Assembly (NCBI GenBank): GCA_030432255.1
Contig: JAUIHS010000015.1
Location: 1-64,000, forward strand
Direction of reading: 5' to 3'
DNA from: Phycisphaerae bacterium
GTDB lineage: Bacteria > Planctomycetota > Phycisphaerae > Phycisphaerales > UBA1924
Length of the DNA stretch: 64,000 bases
A program made the translations under genes and the position numbers. The notes under the pieces are model-generated. The model worked only from the letters and a program-made list of their open reading frames with translations. It made no database searches and had not been told where the DNA came from. This document shows, one piece after another, positions 46,768-56,377 of the stretch; positions within the stretch are counted from its first letter, which is position 1; each line of letters starts with the position of its first letter.

Positions 46768-49725
46768 TTACCCGCCCAATTGTCCGGCAAGCCACTCCAT
46801 CGGGTGCAGGGCGGTACGCTGCACGCCATCATGAATCTGGTGACGGCAACTCGTTCCGGGTGCGATCACGATGTCGTCGTCCGCTGCCTCTCGGAGCGCC
46901 GGGAAGAGGGTCAGTTCGCCGATCTGCATGGACAGGTCGTATCGATCGGCGGTGTAGCCGAATGAACCGGCCATGCCGCAGCATCCGGTGTCAAGCAGGT
47001 TCACTCGCTCCGGACCAGCGACCCGCCGAAGCAGGGCCGCTGTAGTGTCCGCACCCCACAGCGCCTTCTGGTGGCAGTGACCGTGCACGTGCAGCGTCTT
47101 GCGGACAGTTTTGAACTCGGGGCGGCTGGGATGGTCATCCCAGTGCCTCTCGAGGAAGTCCTCGGGGAGGAACGACTTCTCGGCGATGGAGGCGAGGTCG
47201 ATGTCGCCGTCCAGCTTCAGCGTCCGCCATTCGTCCTTGATTGCGGAGAGGCAACTCGGTTCGCAGGCGACGATGGCGGCGGCATCGTGCCGACGCAACG
47301 CGGTATGCAGTGCGGTTGCGGAGGCATTGGCATGTCGACGGGCCTCGGATAGGAGTCCGGTGGAAATCGGAGCGCGGCCGCAGCAGTTGACCCTGGGCAT
47401 GATGACTCGGTACCCGAAAGCGTTGAACGCGCGAATCGTGGCCTCACCGATGTGCGGGTCATTCCAGGTCGTGAAGCAGTCGGCATACAGGATGACCACG
47501 GGCGCCGTCCTCGGGAGCGAGGCGTGCGCGCGGCGGCGCCGCCGATACAGCGACTTTGCGAATGTCGGTATCGCTCGCTGTGGCGCGAGGTCCAGTCGCT
47601 TCTGCATGGCCGCACGAACGGGACCGAGGCCGTTGATGAAGTTGGCGAGCGGCGCGGCAATCGCACCGAGCTGATTGAGTCGGCGGACATTTCCGAAGAC
47701 CCGTGCCTGAAGCGGCGGTCCACCAGCAGCCTTCCATGACTGGGCCAGGTACTCCGCCTTGTACTTCGAGATATCGACGTTGCTCGGGCACTCGGTCTTG
47801 CAGCCCTTGCAACTCAGACAGAGGTTGAGGGTGGCCATGGTCTCCGGGTCGTTCCACTGTGGTTTGAACGAGTCATCAAGCTGTCCGGAGATGGCGAGAC
47901 GCAGGGCATTGCCCCGCCCGCGCGTGGAGTGGCGTTCATCCAGAGTCGCCTGATAGGAGGGGCACATGGTGCCACCGGTCTTCTTGCGGCAGACACCGGA
48001 GCCGTTGCACAGTTCAACGGCATGATCAAAGCCCGCTTCGGCGGTGTAGTCGAAGTATGTGTCGACGTCCTCGATGTGAACGGGCGTCCCGGACGGGTTG
48101 ATCCGGAAGTGATCCGTGATGGCGAGGGGTTCGATGATGTTGCCGGGATTGAGGCGGTTCTCCGGGTCGAGCACATGCTTGACCTGTCGAAAGACGTCCA
48201 TCAGTTCCGGACCGTAGAAACGCTCGAGCAGAGGCGAACGAACGCGCCCGTCGCCGTGTTCGCCCGAAAGCGCGCCCTCGTAGGAGCGCACGAGATCGGT
48301 GATTTCCTCGGCGATCCCCTGCATGTGCTTGATGTCCTCGGGGTCCCGAAGGGCCAGCATGGGGCGGATATGCAGGCAGCCGACTGACGCATGTGCGAAG
48401 TACGCGGCGAACGTTCCGTGTCTCTCGACGATGTGACGGAAGTCCTTCACGAACTCGGGGAGACGCGCCGGATCGACTGCGGTGTCCTCCACGAAGGTGA
48501 TGGGCTTGCGTGCGCCCGGAATGGCGTGGAGCAGCGGTTCACCCGCCTTGCGGAGTTTCCAGGCGCCGAGCATCGCCGCGGCATCCGTGTAGGTGTTCAC
48601 CGGTGCGCCCGGTAGGACAGCCGCGACCTGCCCGAGTTTCTCACGGACCTCGTCCGGTGTCGCGCCGAAGTACTCGACGTAGTGCACCGCCTTGACGGGG
48701 CTGGACTTCGGCTGCGGGAGCAGGTCGACGTAGCGACTGTGCTCGATGTTCGTGCGTGCGAGATTGATGAGGGTGTCATCGAGCAGTTCGATTGCGCTGG
48801 GGCCGGTGCTGAGCAGCGGTTGGAGCGCATCCATGGCGTCGTCGAGGGATGCAAATCCGACGACGGCCAGGCCCTTGTGCTTCGGTCGATCAACCAGGTT
48901 GAGCGTTGCACCGGTGGTGACGGCGAGCGTGCCTTCCGCACCGACGATGAGGTGGGCGAGGTTGACCTTGTCGAAGGTGCCCGGCCGCGACGCCTCGAGT
49001 TGATCGAGGAAGAGGTCGAGGTTGTATCCATCGACGCGCCGCCTGGTCTTCGGGAACCGCTCGCGAATGAGTGGTGCGGCGGGCAGAATGATGTCCGCCA
49101 GTCGCTGGGTCAGGTTGCGGATGTCGGGGTCGGAGCGCGAAGCGCCCTCGCAGAAGTGCCAGGGTGTGCCGTCGGCAAGCAGGACATCAAGCCCGAGGAT
49201 GTGTTCGACCGTGCGGCCGTACAGGATCGAGTGTGCACCTGCGGAGTTGTTACCGATCATGCCGCCCACGTTGGCGTGCCGCGCCGTGGCGACGTCCGGG
49301 CCGAACCACAGGGCACCGTTCGTCGCCACGTTGAGTTGTTCGTTGAGTTCATCAAGCACGATGCCGGGTTCGATGCGGCATCGCCTGTTCTCGATGTCGA
49401 CGTCCAGGAGGTTGCGGCAGTGCACGGAGAAGTCGATGACGACCGCGTGATTCACGCACTGACCGGCAAGTGACGTGCCGCCGCCGCGAGGCAGCACGGG
49501 CAGTTTGTGCTCAGCGCAGTAGCTGACAGTCCGGGCGACGTCTTCCGTTGAGACCGGGATCACGACACCGATGGGTTCGACCTGGTAGAGCGATGCGTCG
49601 GTCGCGTAGAGCATGCGATCGTGTCGGTCGAAGCGGACTTCACCGTCGAGGAGGTCGGAAAGCGCTCGCGCATGCCGCGCCCGGTCGATGTCGGGTGCCA
49701 GTCGCAGGGGAGTCGTCACGGTCAT
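46768..49725 (-). CDS. FAD-linked oxidase / Fe-S dehydrogenase fusion (D-2-hydroxyacid dehydrogenase, YdiJ-like)
   Basis: The 985-residue fusion has an N-terminal PCMH-type FAD domain (PVLPRGGGTSLAGQ, NVGGMIGNNSAG), an FAD-oxidase C-terminal domain (SVGCLHIRP, EHGDGRVRSPLLERFYG), two ferredoxin Cys clusters (a CNGSGVCR...CPSY segment and LCLSCKGCKTECP), and a C-terminal pair of CCG domains (NCCGRAP, TGCCGMAGSFGY). The same order is found in YdiJ and D-2-hydroxyglutarate or D-lactate dehydrogenases feeding electrons to the membrane pool. The exact substrate is open. Confidence 0.92.
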   Translation of the reverse strand: MTVTTPLRLAPDIDRARHARALSDLLDGEVRFDRHDRMLYATDASLYQVEPIGVVIPVSTEDVARTVSYCAEHKLPVLPRGGGTSLAGQCVNHAVVIDFSVHCRNLLDVDIENRRCRIEPGIVLDELNEQLNVATNGALWFGPDVATARHANVGGMIGNNSAGAHSILYGRTVEHILGLDVLLADGTPWHFCEGASRSDPDIRNLTQRLADIILPAAPLIRERFPKTRRRVDGYNLDLFLDQLEASRPGTFDKVNLAHLIVGAEGTLAVTTGATLNLVDRPKHKGLAVVGFASLDDAMDALQPLLSTGPSAIELLDDTLINLARTNIEHSRYVDLLPQPKSSPVKAVHYVEYFGATPDEVREKLGQVAAVLPGAPVNTYTDAAAMLGAWKLRKAGEPLLHAIPGARKPITFVEDTAVDPARLPEFVKDFRHIVERHGTFAAYFAHASVGCLHIRPMLALRDPEDIKHMQGIAEEITDLVRSYEGALSGEHGDGRVRSPLLERFYGPELMDVFRQVKHVLDPENRLNPGNIIEPLAITDHFRINPSGTPVHIEDVDTYFDYTAEAGFDHAVELCNGSGVCRKKTGGTMCPSYQATLDERHSTRGRGNALRLAISGQLDDSFKPQWNDPETMATLNLCLSCKGCKTECPSNVDISKYKAEYLAQSWKAAGGPPLQARVFGNVRRLNQLGAIAAPLANFINGLGPVRAAMQKRLDLAPQRAIPTFAKSLYRRRRRAHASLPRTAPVVILYADCFTTWNDPHIGEATIRAFNAFGYRVIMPRVNCCGRAPISTGLLSEARRHANASATALHTALRRHDAAAIVACEPSCLSAIKDEWRTLKLDGDIDLASIAEKSFLPEDFLERHWDDHPSRPEFKTVRKTLHVHGHCHQKALWGADTTAALLRRVAGPERVNLLDTGCCGMAGSFGYTADRYDLSMQIGELTLFPALREAADDDIVIAPGTSCRHQIHDGVQRTALHPMEWLAGQLGG

Positions 49726-49736
49726 GGGAAGGAAGC

Positions 49737-50630
49737 TTAGGCCTTCAACGAGGCGATGAGGTCTCGGATGTGGTGTCGGATGCCGGCATGGCCACGGTTG
49801 AGCTGGACTCCGAGGTCCCGGCGGGCGGCGTCGACGATAAAGGAATTCTCCGGCTGTGCCGGGTCGGACATGTCAAAGGTCATGTCAATTCCGAGTTCTT
49901 CACATGCCATCACGGCCCAGTCCGTCCAGCGGGCGTAGCAGTCCACGAGGTTGTAGGGGTGTCCATTGGCGGCCGAGCTGGTGAGCGCGTTGACGAGCGC
50001 ATCTGCGCAGTCGTCCACATGAACGAACTTGCCGTGGATGTGGCGGCCTTCAGGCTTGCGAGCGGGCGTCCGTTCGGCGATCAGGGCTTCAACGAGTCGG
50101 TAGCCAAGGGTGCGATCGGCGCGCGGATCCATGCCGTAGACAGCGCAGGGCCGGATACTCACGACTTCCCGGCCATTTCCGTAGTGCTCGCCCCACATGA
50201 ACGCCTCGACGGCGGCCTTGTAGGCGCCGTAGTCGTTGGCGGGTCGGAGCGGATGCTCTTCGTCGATGCGACCCTCCCAGCGCGGGCTCATGTCGTGGTG
50301 CACGGCAACTGAACTGACAAAAACGTAGCGGCGCGGTGCCGAGGCAGCGAGGAGGCGGATGGACGAGACGAGATTGCGTTCGCCGTCATCGGTGGTTCGG
50401 AAGTTCCAGTCGATGCTGTTGTGAATGAGTGCATCGGCCCCGTCGAGGAGTTCCGGCCATGCGCCTTCATCGGACTGGTCGGCAACCACGAAGCGATCGA
50501 TGACATCCTCGATGTGATCCCGGCGGCTGGTCTCGCGAACCAGAGCGGTGACCGTATGTCCTGCCTCCCGGAGCCGGCGCGCGGTGACGGAGCCGATGAA
50601 TCCGGAGGCGCCCGTGAGCGCGACGTGCAT
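49737..50630 (-). CDS. NAD-dependent epimerase/dehydratase (extended SDR)
   Basis: The 297-residue protein has the Rossmann loop TGASGFIG at residues 6-13, a VSSVAVH Ser segment and the catalytic YGAYKAAVE (YxxxK). An IRPCAVYGMDPRAD block and a C-terminal substrate-binding part follow. The substrate, probably a nucleotide sugar or another aldehyde/ketone, cannot be told. It lies 11 bp after the start side of the FAD/Fe-S gene on the same strand. Confidence 0.88.
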   Translation of the reverse strand: MHVALTGASGFIGSVTARRLREAGHTVTALVRETSRRDHIEDVIDRFVVADQSDEGAWPELLDGADALIHNSIDWNFRTTDDGERNLVSSIRLLAASAPRRYVFVSSVAVHHDMSPRWEGRIDEEHPLRPANDYGAYKAAVEAFMWGEHYGNGREVVSIRPCAVYGMDPRADRTLGYRLVEALIAERTPARKPEGRHIHGKFVHVDDCADALVNALTSSAANGHPYNLVDCYARWTDWAVMACEELGIDMTFDMSDPAQPENSFIVDAARRDLGVQLNRGHAGIRHHIRDLIASLKA

Positions 50631-50665
50631 GTGAGAATCTCCAGGGCGGGGACGAAGGCGTCCGG

Positions 50666-52258
50666 CTAGCGGGCAAGTTCGACAGCGCGCGTTTCGCGCA
50701 ACACGGTGACACGGATCTCGCCGGGGAAGGTCATCTCCTCCGAGACGCGATCAGCGACCTTCTTGGCGATGAGCCATGCGGTATCGTCGGAGACCTTCTT
50801 GGCATCCACCATGACACGCACCTCCCGGCCGGCCTGGATGGCATGCGCTTCGTCGACGCCTTCCATGGAGAGGGCGATGTCCTGAAGCTGCTCAAGACGC
50901 TGAATGTACCGCTCCAGCGACTCCCGGCGAGCACCGGGTCGCGCGCCGCTCACGGCGTCAGCCGCCATGACGATGGGGGTGTAGAAGGAGGTCGCGGGGA
51001 TGTCTCCGTGGTGGCCGCCGATCACATTCAGGACGGGTTCCTTCTCGCCGTACTGACGCGCGAAGTCCATGCCGATCTTCGGATGTGTGCCTTCCATCTC
51101 GTGGTCGAGGGCCTTGCCGATGTCGTGCAGGTAGCCGCAACGGCGGGCGATGGTCCCGTTGAGTCCGAGTTGATCCGCGATGAGCTGGCTGAGGAAGGCC
51201 ACCTCGAGTGAGTGCTTGAGGATGTTCTGGCCATATGACGTGCGGAAATGCAGCCGACCCATGGCCTCGGAGATCTTGGGGTGAAGTCCCCTGAGGTTCG
51301 CTTCCAGGGTGGCGTCCTTGCCGTACTTGCGAATGCGCTCACCCACTTCGTTCTGGACCGACTGCACCACCTCCTCGACACGGGTGGGGTGGATCCGACC
51401 ATCCTGGATGAGCTTCAGCAGGGATTCCGCGGCGATGGCCTGTCGCACCTTGTCGAAGCAGGAGACGACGATGACTCCGGGGGTGTCGTCGACGATGATG
51501 TCGGCACCGGTGGCCTTCTCGATCGCACGGATGTTGCGGCCCTCGCGGCCGATGATGCGCCCCTTCATGTCGTCGGACGGGATGGGTATGGTCCGGACCG
51601 TGGATTCGGCGGCATGCTCACCGGCGTAGCGCTGGATGGCCATGAGGGTGATCTCGGCGGCCTTGTCCCGCGCCTCGGTCTGGGCATCCTCCGTGACCTT
51701 GCGGATGATGTGGGCCGCCTCGTGCTTCGCGTCTTCCTCGACGAGTTGCAGCACGATCTCGCGGGCCTCGTCGTGCGAGAGGTCGGTGACACGCAGCAGT
51801 TCCCGCTTCCGCTTCTCCAGCAGTTGACCCGCCTCCTCCTCGATCTGCACGACTTTCTGCTCGCGCTTCTGGAGGGTTTCGGAGAGATTGGTGAGTTTCT
51901 CGTCCTTGAGCGTCAGGGCCTCCAGCTTGCGGTCGTGGAGGTCTTCCTTTTTGTCCAGCCGACGCTCGCGCTCGGCGAGCTCATCGCGCTTCTTCTGGAC
52001 CTCGGCCTCGTAGCGCTCCTTCTCGGCGATGCTCTTCTTCTCGGCTTCGACCTGCGCGCGCTCTGTGAGGGTCTCCGCCTCGGTGCGCGCCAGCGATCGG
52101 ATCTGTTCGGCCTCTTCGCGGGCACGGGCAACCGTCTGGTGAAACACCAGTCGCAGGATCAGGAAGATCACTGCGCCGCCGGCGACGAAGCCGATCAGGA
52201 GCGGGATGGGAGAGAAGGCTCCTCCGCCAGCCGCACTCGTTGACAGGACCACGTCCAT
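50666..52258 (-). CDS. rny: Ribonuclease Y
   Basis: RNase Y is a membrane-tethered endoribonuclease that starts mRNA decay. The 530-residue protein has an N-terminal helix (LLIGFVAGGAVIFLILRLVF), a long charged coiled coil (about residues 40-190), a KH domain with IIGREGRNIRAIE, and an HD domain with the HDIGKALDHE metal pair and GGHHGD. The length is the family's usual 510-530. A perfect inverted repeat lies in its upstream region. Confidence 0.96.
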   Translation of the reverse strand: MDVVLSTSAAGGGAFSPIPLLIGFVAGGAVIFLILRLVFHQTVARAREEAEQIRSLARTEAETLTERAQVEAEKKSIAEKERYEAEVQKKRDELAERERRLDKKEDLHDRKLEALTLKDEKLTNLSETLQKREQKVVQIEEEAGQLLEKRKRELLRVTDLSHDEAREIVLQLVEEDAKHEAAHIIRKVTEDAQTEARDKAAEITLMAIQRYAGEHAAESTVRTIPIPSDDMKGRIIGREGRNIRAIEKATGADIIVDDTPGVIVVSCFDKVRQAIAAESLLKLIQDGRIHPTRVEEVVQSVQNEVGERIRKYGKDATLEANLRGLHPKISEAMGRLHFRTSYGQNILKHSLEVAFLSQLIADQLGLNGTIARRCGYLHDIGKALDHEMEGTHPKIGMDFARQYGEKEPVLNVIGGHHGDIPATSFYTPIVMAADAVSGARPGARRESLERYIQRLEQLQDIALSMEGVDEAHAIQAGREVRVMVDAKKVSDDTAWLIAKKVADRVSEEMTFPGEIRVTVLRETRAVELAR

Positions 52259-52845
52259 CGCGAAACCCTTCCTCTCGAACCTGAACCGGTGGCGAGGGTG
52301 CCGAAGGGCAATCCGTGATGTCCAGGCGCGAACGGGACAGGCCCGCGATGAAAGTTCATCGCTGGCGCAACGCGTCGATCATAGAGGCCGGATCTCTGGG
52401 CGGACGAATCCCCGGGTGCGCGCCACGCGACAGGCGTGACGCCGGAAGAGGTATGCTCAGCGGCGGTGAGCGGAAGATGCGGGTTGTCAATCTTGTCGGA
52501 TGAGGCATCTTCGACCTTGCACAGGATCACATTCAATCTATGCCGCGGCTCATCGGAAGCGCCACGGGCGTCCTGCAGGATGTGGTCGTTTTCATGAGGA
52601 CCGCTTCAGGAGGACGCATTCGAACGGTTGCCGGGACTTCGCCTCGGACAGACCGGATTGCCCCCCCGGTCGGAAATCAGTCGGTTGATCTTCAGAAACT
52701 GAACGATCACTTAACCATGTCCGTCCTTCGGCGTCAAGTCGCCCGGATGCGTTCGGGGTCACCACGCCATGCCTGGTCGGAAAAGAGTCGGGTCGGAGGC
52801 GGCAGGGCACTGGTCACAGGCTCGCCGTGACCATACCATCCGGAC
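52259..52845. other. 587-bp intergenic region between rny and an ABC-2 permease gene
   Basis: The two flanking genes are divergent, so promoters for both should lie here. The only clear structure is the inverted repeat at 52345-52362. A TATGAT box is on the minus strand at 52383-52378, but without a good -35. Small open frames (for example 52540-52830 on the plus strand) have no recognisable composition or motif. I see no tRNA or stable RNA hairpin. Confidence 0.5.
52345..52362 (-). promoter_or_regulatory. Perfect inverted repeat upstream of rny
   Basis: GCGATGAA at 52345-52352 and TTCATCGC at 52355-52362 form an 8-bp perfect inverted repeat with a 2-base gap, 87 bp before the rny start codon. 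It lies downstream of the possible TATGAT box at 52383-52378 (minus strand). It could be an operator or a 5'-UTR hairpin. Confidence 0.4.
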
Positions 52846-54678
52846 ATGCCCGCCATTCTCCGGTGGTTCCTCCAACTCGGTGTCACCAACCCCATCTGCG
52901 TCCGGCTGGTGCAAGGTGCGTCGCGACGGGTGCGTCACAACTACATCCGCAGCGGGTACCTCGCCGTCCTGATCGTCGTTCTGCTCTTCATGCTGATCCG
53001 GCTGGGTGACCAGTCCCTGGTCTTCAAGCAACTGGCGATCCGCGGTGCCGAGGCTTTCCAGAGCGTGGCGTATCTGCAGATCGCACTGATCTGCATCCTC
53101 GCACCCGTCTTCATGGCGGGGGCGATTGCCCAGGAGTCGAACCCCAAGACGTGGGACATCCTGCTCACCACCCCGATGAGTGCCCTGCAACTGGTCCTCG
53201 GCAACCTCTTCGGGCGCCTGTTCTTCATCCTCGCGCTGCTCTTCGCATCTCTGCCGCTCTTCGCCATCACGCAGTACTTCGGCGGTGTGCCGGGTCGATC
53301 GATCTTCCTGAGCTACGCAGTGGCCGCGTGCGCTGCGCTGCTCGTCGGTGCGATCGCGGTCACGCTTGCCGTCAATCGTCTCGCGGGGCGACGGGCCTTC
53401 TTCGCTTTCTACGTGGCAGTGGTGACGTACATCGCTCTGACCATGGCCATCGACTACTTCATCCGCAGTGTGCCGGGCAGAAACGGCGTCACCGTCATGA
53501 CGGCGCTCAATCCATTTCTGGCGCAGTTGGCGCTGTTGAACCCGACGGGGTATCCCGTCCCCGAGGCGACCGAACTTCAGCGGATGTCCGGTCTCGCTCG
53601 ACTCTGGTTCGGGCGCCCGGTTCTGTCGTGGTGCCTGCTCAGTGGCGGGCTGAGCATGTTCCTCGTCCTGACCAGTACGACCACGGTGCGGAGCATCGGC
53701 TCGCGCACCGGCGTGCCGTGGTACCGCCGGATCTTCGGACTGGGTGCTCGGGGCAGCAGGTCCCGGCCGGGGCGCAACGTCTGGAACAATCCGATCGCAT
53801 GGCGTGAGGCCGCCGCGAGGCAGGCCACGCTTCCAAAGATCGTGGCCCGCTGGGGGTTTGTCGCCGCCGGCGCGCTCTGGGCTTTCGGTCTCCTGCTGTA
53901 CTACCACAACGGCGCGATGACGAACGCCAGTTTCCAACTCGCGCTGCTGGCAACGGTCTGGACCGAGATGATCGTGATCCTGCTCATCGCGGTGAATGTC
54001 TCGGCGACGGCTGTCTCTCGTGAACGCGAGGATGGAACTCTTGACCTCATCCTGACGACTCCGATCACGCCCAAGGACTACCTCAACGGCAAACTGCGGG
54101 GCCTCGTGAGCTACCTGCTTCCGATGATCGCCGTGCCGGTCGGCACGCTGGTGCTCGCGTCGATTTATGTCGCGGCCGGTGGCTTCGGCCGCGCGGGTGG
54201 CGTGACCCAGTTGGCGGCTGTCGGCACGGCACAGATTCCGCTTCCGGTGGTGCTCCCTGAAGCCGGACTGACGACCGTGGTCTGCGCGATCCCCTTCATG
54301 GCGTTCTGCGTCATGGTCGGGCTCCAGTGGTCCCTGAAGAGCAAGGGCACCATCGGGTCCGTAGTTGCCACGGTGGCCATCATCGGTCTGGTGGGTGGCA
54401 CCATCGGGCTTTGCGGCTGGAAGGCGGGGGGTGAACTTCCGGTTGTCGGTCCGGTCCTCACCGCTCTCAACCCGGTCACGCTGGTCTACGGCAACATCCA
54501 TCCCGGAGTCGCAATGGAGGAGACGGTCAGCGATCAGGGCATCGCGACCGCGCGGGCATCCCTGGCGACGGGAGCGGTGGTCAGCATGATCGTGTACGTC
54601 GGCGTGATCCTTGCGCTTCGCGCCGGCATGGTGCGCAACTTCGACATGACCGTCCGGCGACTCGCCGGTACCCGGTAG
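52846..54678 (+). CDS. ABC-2 type permease, double-module membrane protein
   Basis: The 610-residue protein has two six-helix sets joined by a cytoplasmic basic loop (around residues 285-330, with RSRPGRNVWNNPIAWREA). Each set contains an ABC-2-like ERE/QE..TWDLLLTTP element: AQESNPKTWDILLTTPMS near residue 93 and SREREDGTLDLILTTPIT near residue 395. This duplicated motif suggests a permease formed by internal duplication. No ATPase gene is adjacent; its partner must be encoded elsewhere. Confidence 0.8.
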   Translation: MPAILRWFLQLGVTNPICVRLVQGASRRVRHNYIRSGYLAVLIVVLLFMLIRLGDQSLVFKQLAIRGAEAFQSVAYLQIALICILAPVFMAGAIAQESNPKTWDILLTTPMSALQLVLGNLFGRLFFILALLFASLPLFAITQYFGGVPGRSIFLSYAVAACAALLVGAIAVTLAVNRLAGRRAFFAFYVAVVTYIALTMAIDYFIRSVPGRNGVTVMTALNPFLAQLALLNPTGYPVPEATELQRMSGLARLWFGRPVLSWCLLSGGLSMFLVLTSTTTVRSIGSRTGVPWYRRIFGLGARGSRSRPGRNVWNNPIAWREAAARQATLPKIVARWGFVAAGALWAFGLLLYYHNGAMTNASFQLALLATVWTEMIVILLIAVNVSATAVSREREDGTLDLILTTPITPKDYLNGKLRGLVSYLLPMIAVPVGTLVLASIYVAAGGFGRAGGVTQLAAVGTAQIPLPVVLPEAGLTTVVCAIPFMAFCVMVGLQWSLKSKGTIGSVVATVAIIGLVGGTIGLCGWKAGGELPVVGPVLTALNPVTLVYGNIHPGVAMEETVSDQGIATARASLATGAVVSMIVYVGVILALRAGMVRNFDMTVRRLAGTR

Positions 54679-54740
54679 ATCGGTCGGCATCTGCCGGAGT
54701 CGTTCGAACTGCGGTCGAAAGGCGCACTATCCGTTCCAAC

Positions 54741-56303
54741 TCACTTCTTGAAGGTCTTGCGCAGTCGTGCCGGTGGGATATCCAACTGGTCGCGGTACTT
54801 CGCGACGGTGCGGCGCGCGATCTCGATGCCGCGCTCCTTCAGCGCCTTTGAGATCGATTCGTCGCTGAGTGGCTTGGCCTTGTCTTCCGCATCGACGACT
54901 TCCTTGAGGGCAGCCTTCACGGCGTCCCAACTCATGTCCTCGCCGGAATCCGTCTGGGTCCCGCCGGAGAAGAAGCGGCGGAGCGGGAAGACGCCGCGAG
55001 GCGTCTGGAGGTACTTGCCTGCGACGGCCCGCGAGACGGTGGCCACATGGATGCCGAGTTGCTCAGCGACCTGGGTCATGGGCAGTGGCTTGAGGGCCTG
55101 GGGGCCGTAATCGAAGAAGTCTCGCTGAGCGGCGACCACCACCCGGATGACCCGCAGGAGCGTCTGCCGTCTCTGGTTGACCGCGTCGATGAGCCACTGG
55201 GCGTTGGAGATGTTGGTCCGGATGAAGTCGCGGTCCGACTTGGGGACGCTGCGGTCGCGCGTCATGTGGGCGTACTCGCGGTTGAGCCGCAGGTTCGGCA
55301 GGCGGCCATCGGTCAGGTAGGCGATGTACTCCTGCTGGTCCTCGTCCAACTCGACGATGGCATCCGGGACGATGGAGGGCGGTGATTCCGCAACCAGTTG
55401 CCGACCGGGATGAATCACGAGGCGTCGCATCTGTTCGACGGCGGCATTGATCTGTTCGATGGACAGTTCGGTCCGCTGAGAAATGCGCGGGATGCGATTG
55501 TGAATGAGGTCGTCGAGATGCTCATCGACCAGGCGACGCACGACACCCATTGTCGTTCCTTCGCCGGACTCGCCCTCTTCCTCTTCGATGGCGTCGATCT
55601 GAAGAAGGAGGCATTCGCGCAGATCACGGGCTGCAATGCCGGGCGGCTCAAGGAAGAGCTGGAGCGCGAGCAGGCAGCGCTCCAGGTGCGCCTTCGTCAG
55701 TGGCGGATCATGATCCGGAGACTGCTCCAGGATCGTGTCCAGCTCTGTGCGGATGTAGCCGTCGTCGTCGACGTACGTGATCAGGAGGTGCCCACCGTCA
55801 ACCAGTTCCGGATCCACCTCCGAGAAGGCCCATTGCTGGCGAAGCTGTTCTGTCAGGGAGACACCGCGGGCTGCCGTATTCGCCAGCGCATCCATCTTGG
55901 AGTCGCGTTCGCCCGCCATGCGCGACTGCGACCAGGAGCCGGGCTCATAGTCGCGCGAGCGGTCGAGTGATGCCGCGGAGTATTCATTGTCGAATGCCTC
56001 TGAATACGTGGACTCCATGGACTCGAGTCGCTCGAAGTCGTTGGCGCTGCTTCCATCCGCGACATCAAGTTCGCGCTCATAAGCGCGGTCATCACGTTCC
56101 TGCTCGCGCTGCTGCTCTTCGATCGAGTGCTCGTCAGCACCGGGCTGGAAGGTCTCGAGTGCGATGTTGGATTCGAGTTCCTGCTCGATGCGGGCCTGCA
56201 GCGCGATCAGCGGCATCTGCAGGATCTCCATCGACTGGATCATGCGCGGCGCCAGCTTCATCTGCTGGCTGAGCTTCATCTGCTGGGATGTTTCGAAGCG
56301 CAT
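54741..56303 (-). CDS. rpoN: RNA polymerase sigma-54 factor
   Basis: The 520-residue sigma-54 has the Gln/Leu-rich region I (QQMKLSQQMKLAPRMIQSMEILQMP), an acidic region II, the core-binding domain, and the C-terminal HTH plus RpoN box ARRTVAKYRDQL at residues 496-507. It recognises -24/-12 promoters with activator ATPases. I found no such promoter in the window. The gene lies 74 bp downstream of recR in the ffs-dnaX-ybaB-recR-rpoN row. Confidence 0.96.
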   Translation of the reverse strand: MRFETSQQMKLSQQMKLAPRMIQSMEILQMPLIALQARIEQELESNIALETFQPGADEHSIEEQQREQERDDRAYERELDVADGSSANDFERLESMESTYSEAFDNEYSAASLDRSRDYEPGSWSQSRMAGERDSKMDALANTAARGVSLTEQLRQQWAFSEVDPELVDGGHLLITYVDDDGYIRTELDTILEQSPDHDPPLTKAHLERCLLALQLFLEPPGIAARDLRECLLLQIDAIEEEEGESGEGTTMGVVRRLVDEHLDDLIHNRIPRISQRTELSIEQINAAVEQMRRLVIHPGRQLVAESPPSIVPDAIVELDEDQQEYIAYLTDGRLPNLRLNREYAHMTRDRSVPKSDRDFIRTNISNAQWLIDAVNQRRQTLLRVIRVVVAAQRDFFDYGPQALKPLPMTQVAEQLGIHVATVSRAVAGKYLQTPRGVFPLRRFFSGGTQTDSGEDMSWDAVKAALKEVVDAEDKAKPLSDESISKALKERGIEIARRTVAKYRDQLDIPPARLRKTFKK

Positions 56304-56377
56304 GATCGTTCGCCTTCAGGATCGCCGGGAGACACAACGGCGTTCCGCCTCCAATGGCACTATACACCACCCTGCAT

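Noticed and set aside
52540..52830. 96-codon plus-strand frame in the rny-permease spacer
   Set aside because: There is no hydrophobic pattern, motif or ribosome-binding site, and composition is like intergenic high-GC DNA.
52759..54690. 643-codon open frame antisense to the ABC-2 permease gene
   Set aside because: It is Arg/His/Asp-rich low-complexity sequence typical of the antisense of high-GC coding DNA, with no motif, while the plus strand encodes clear membrane modules.
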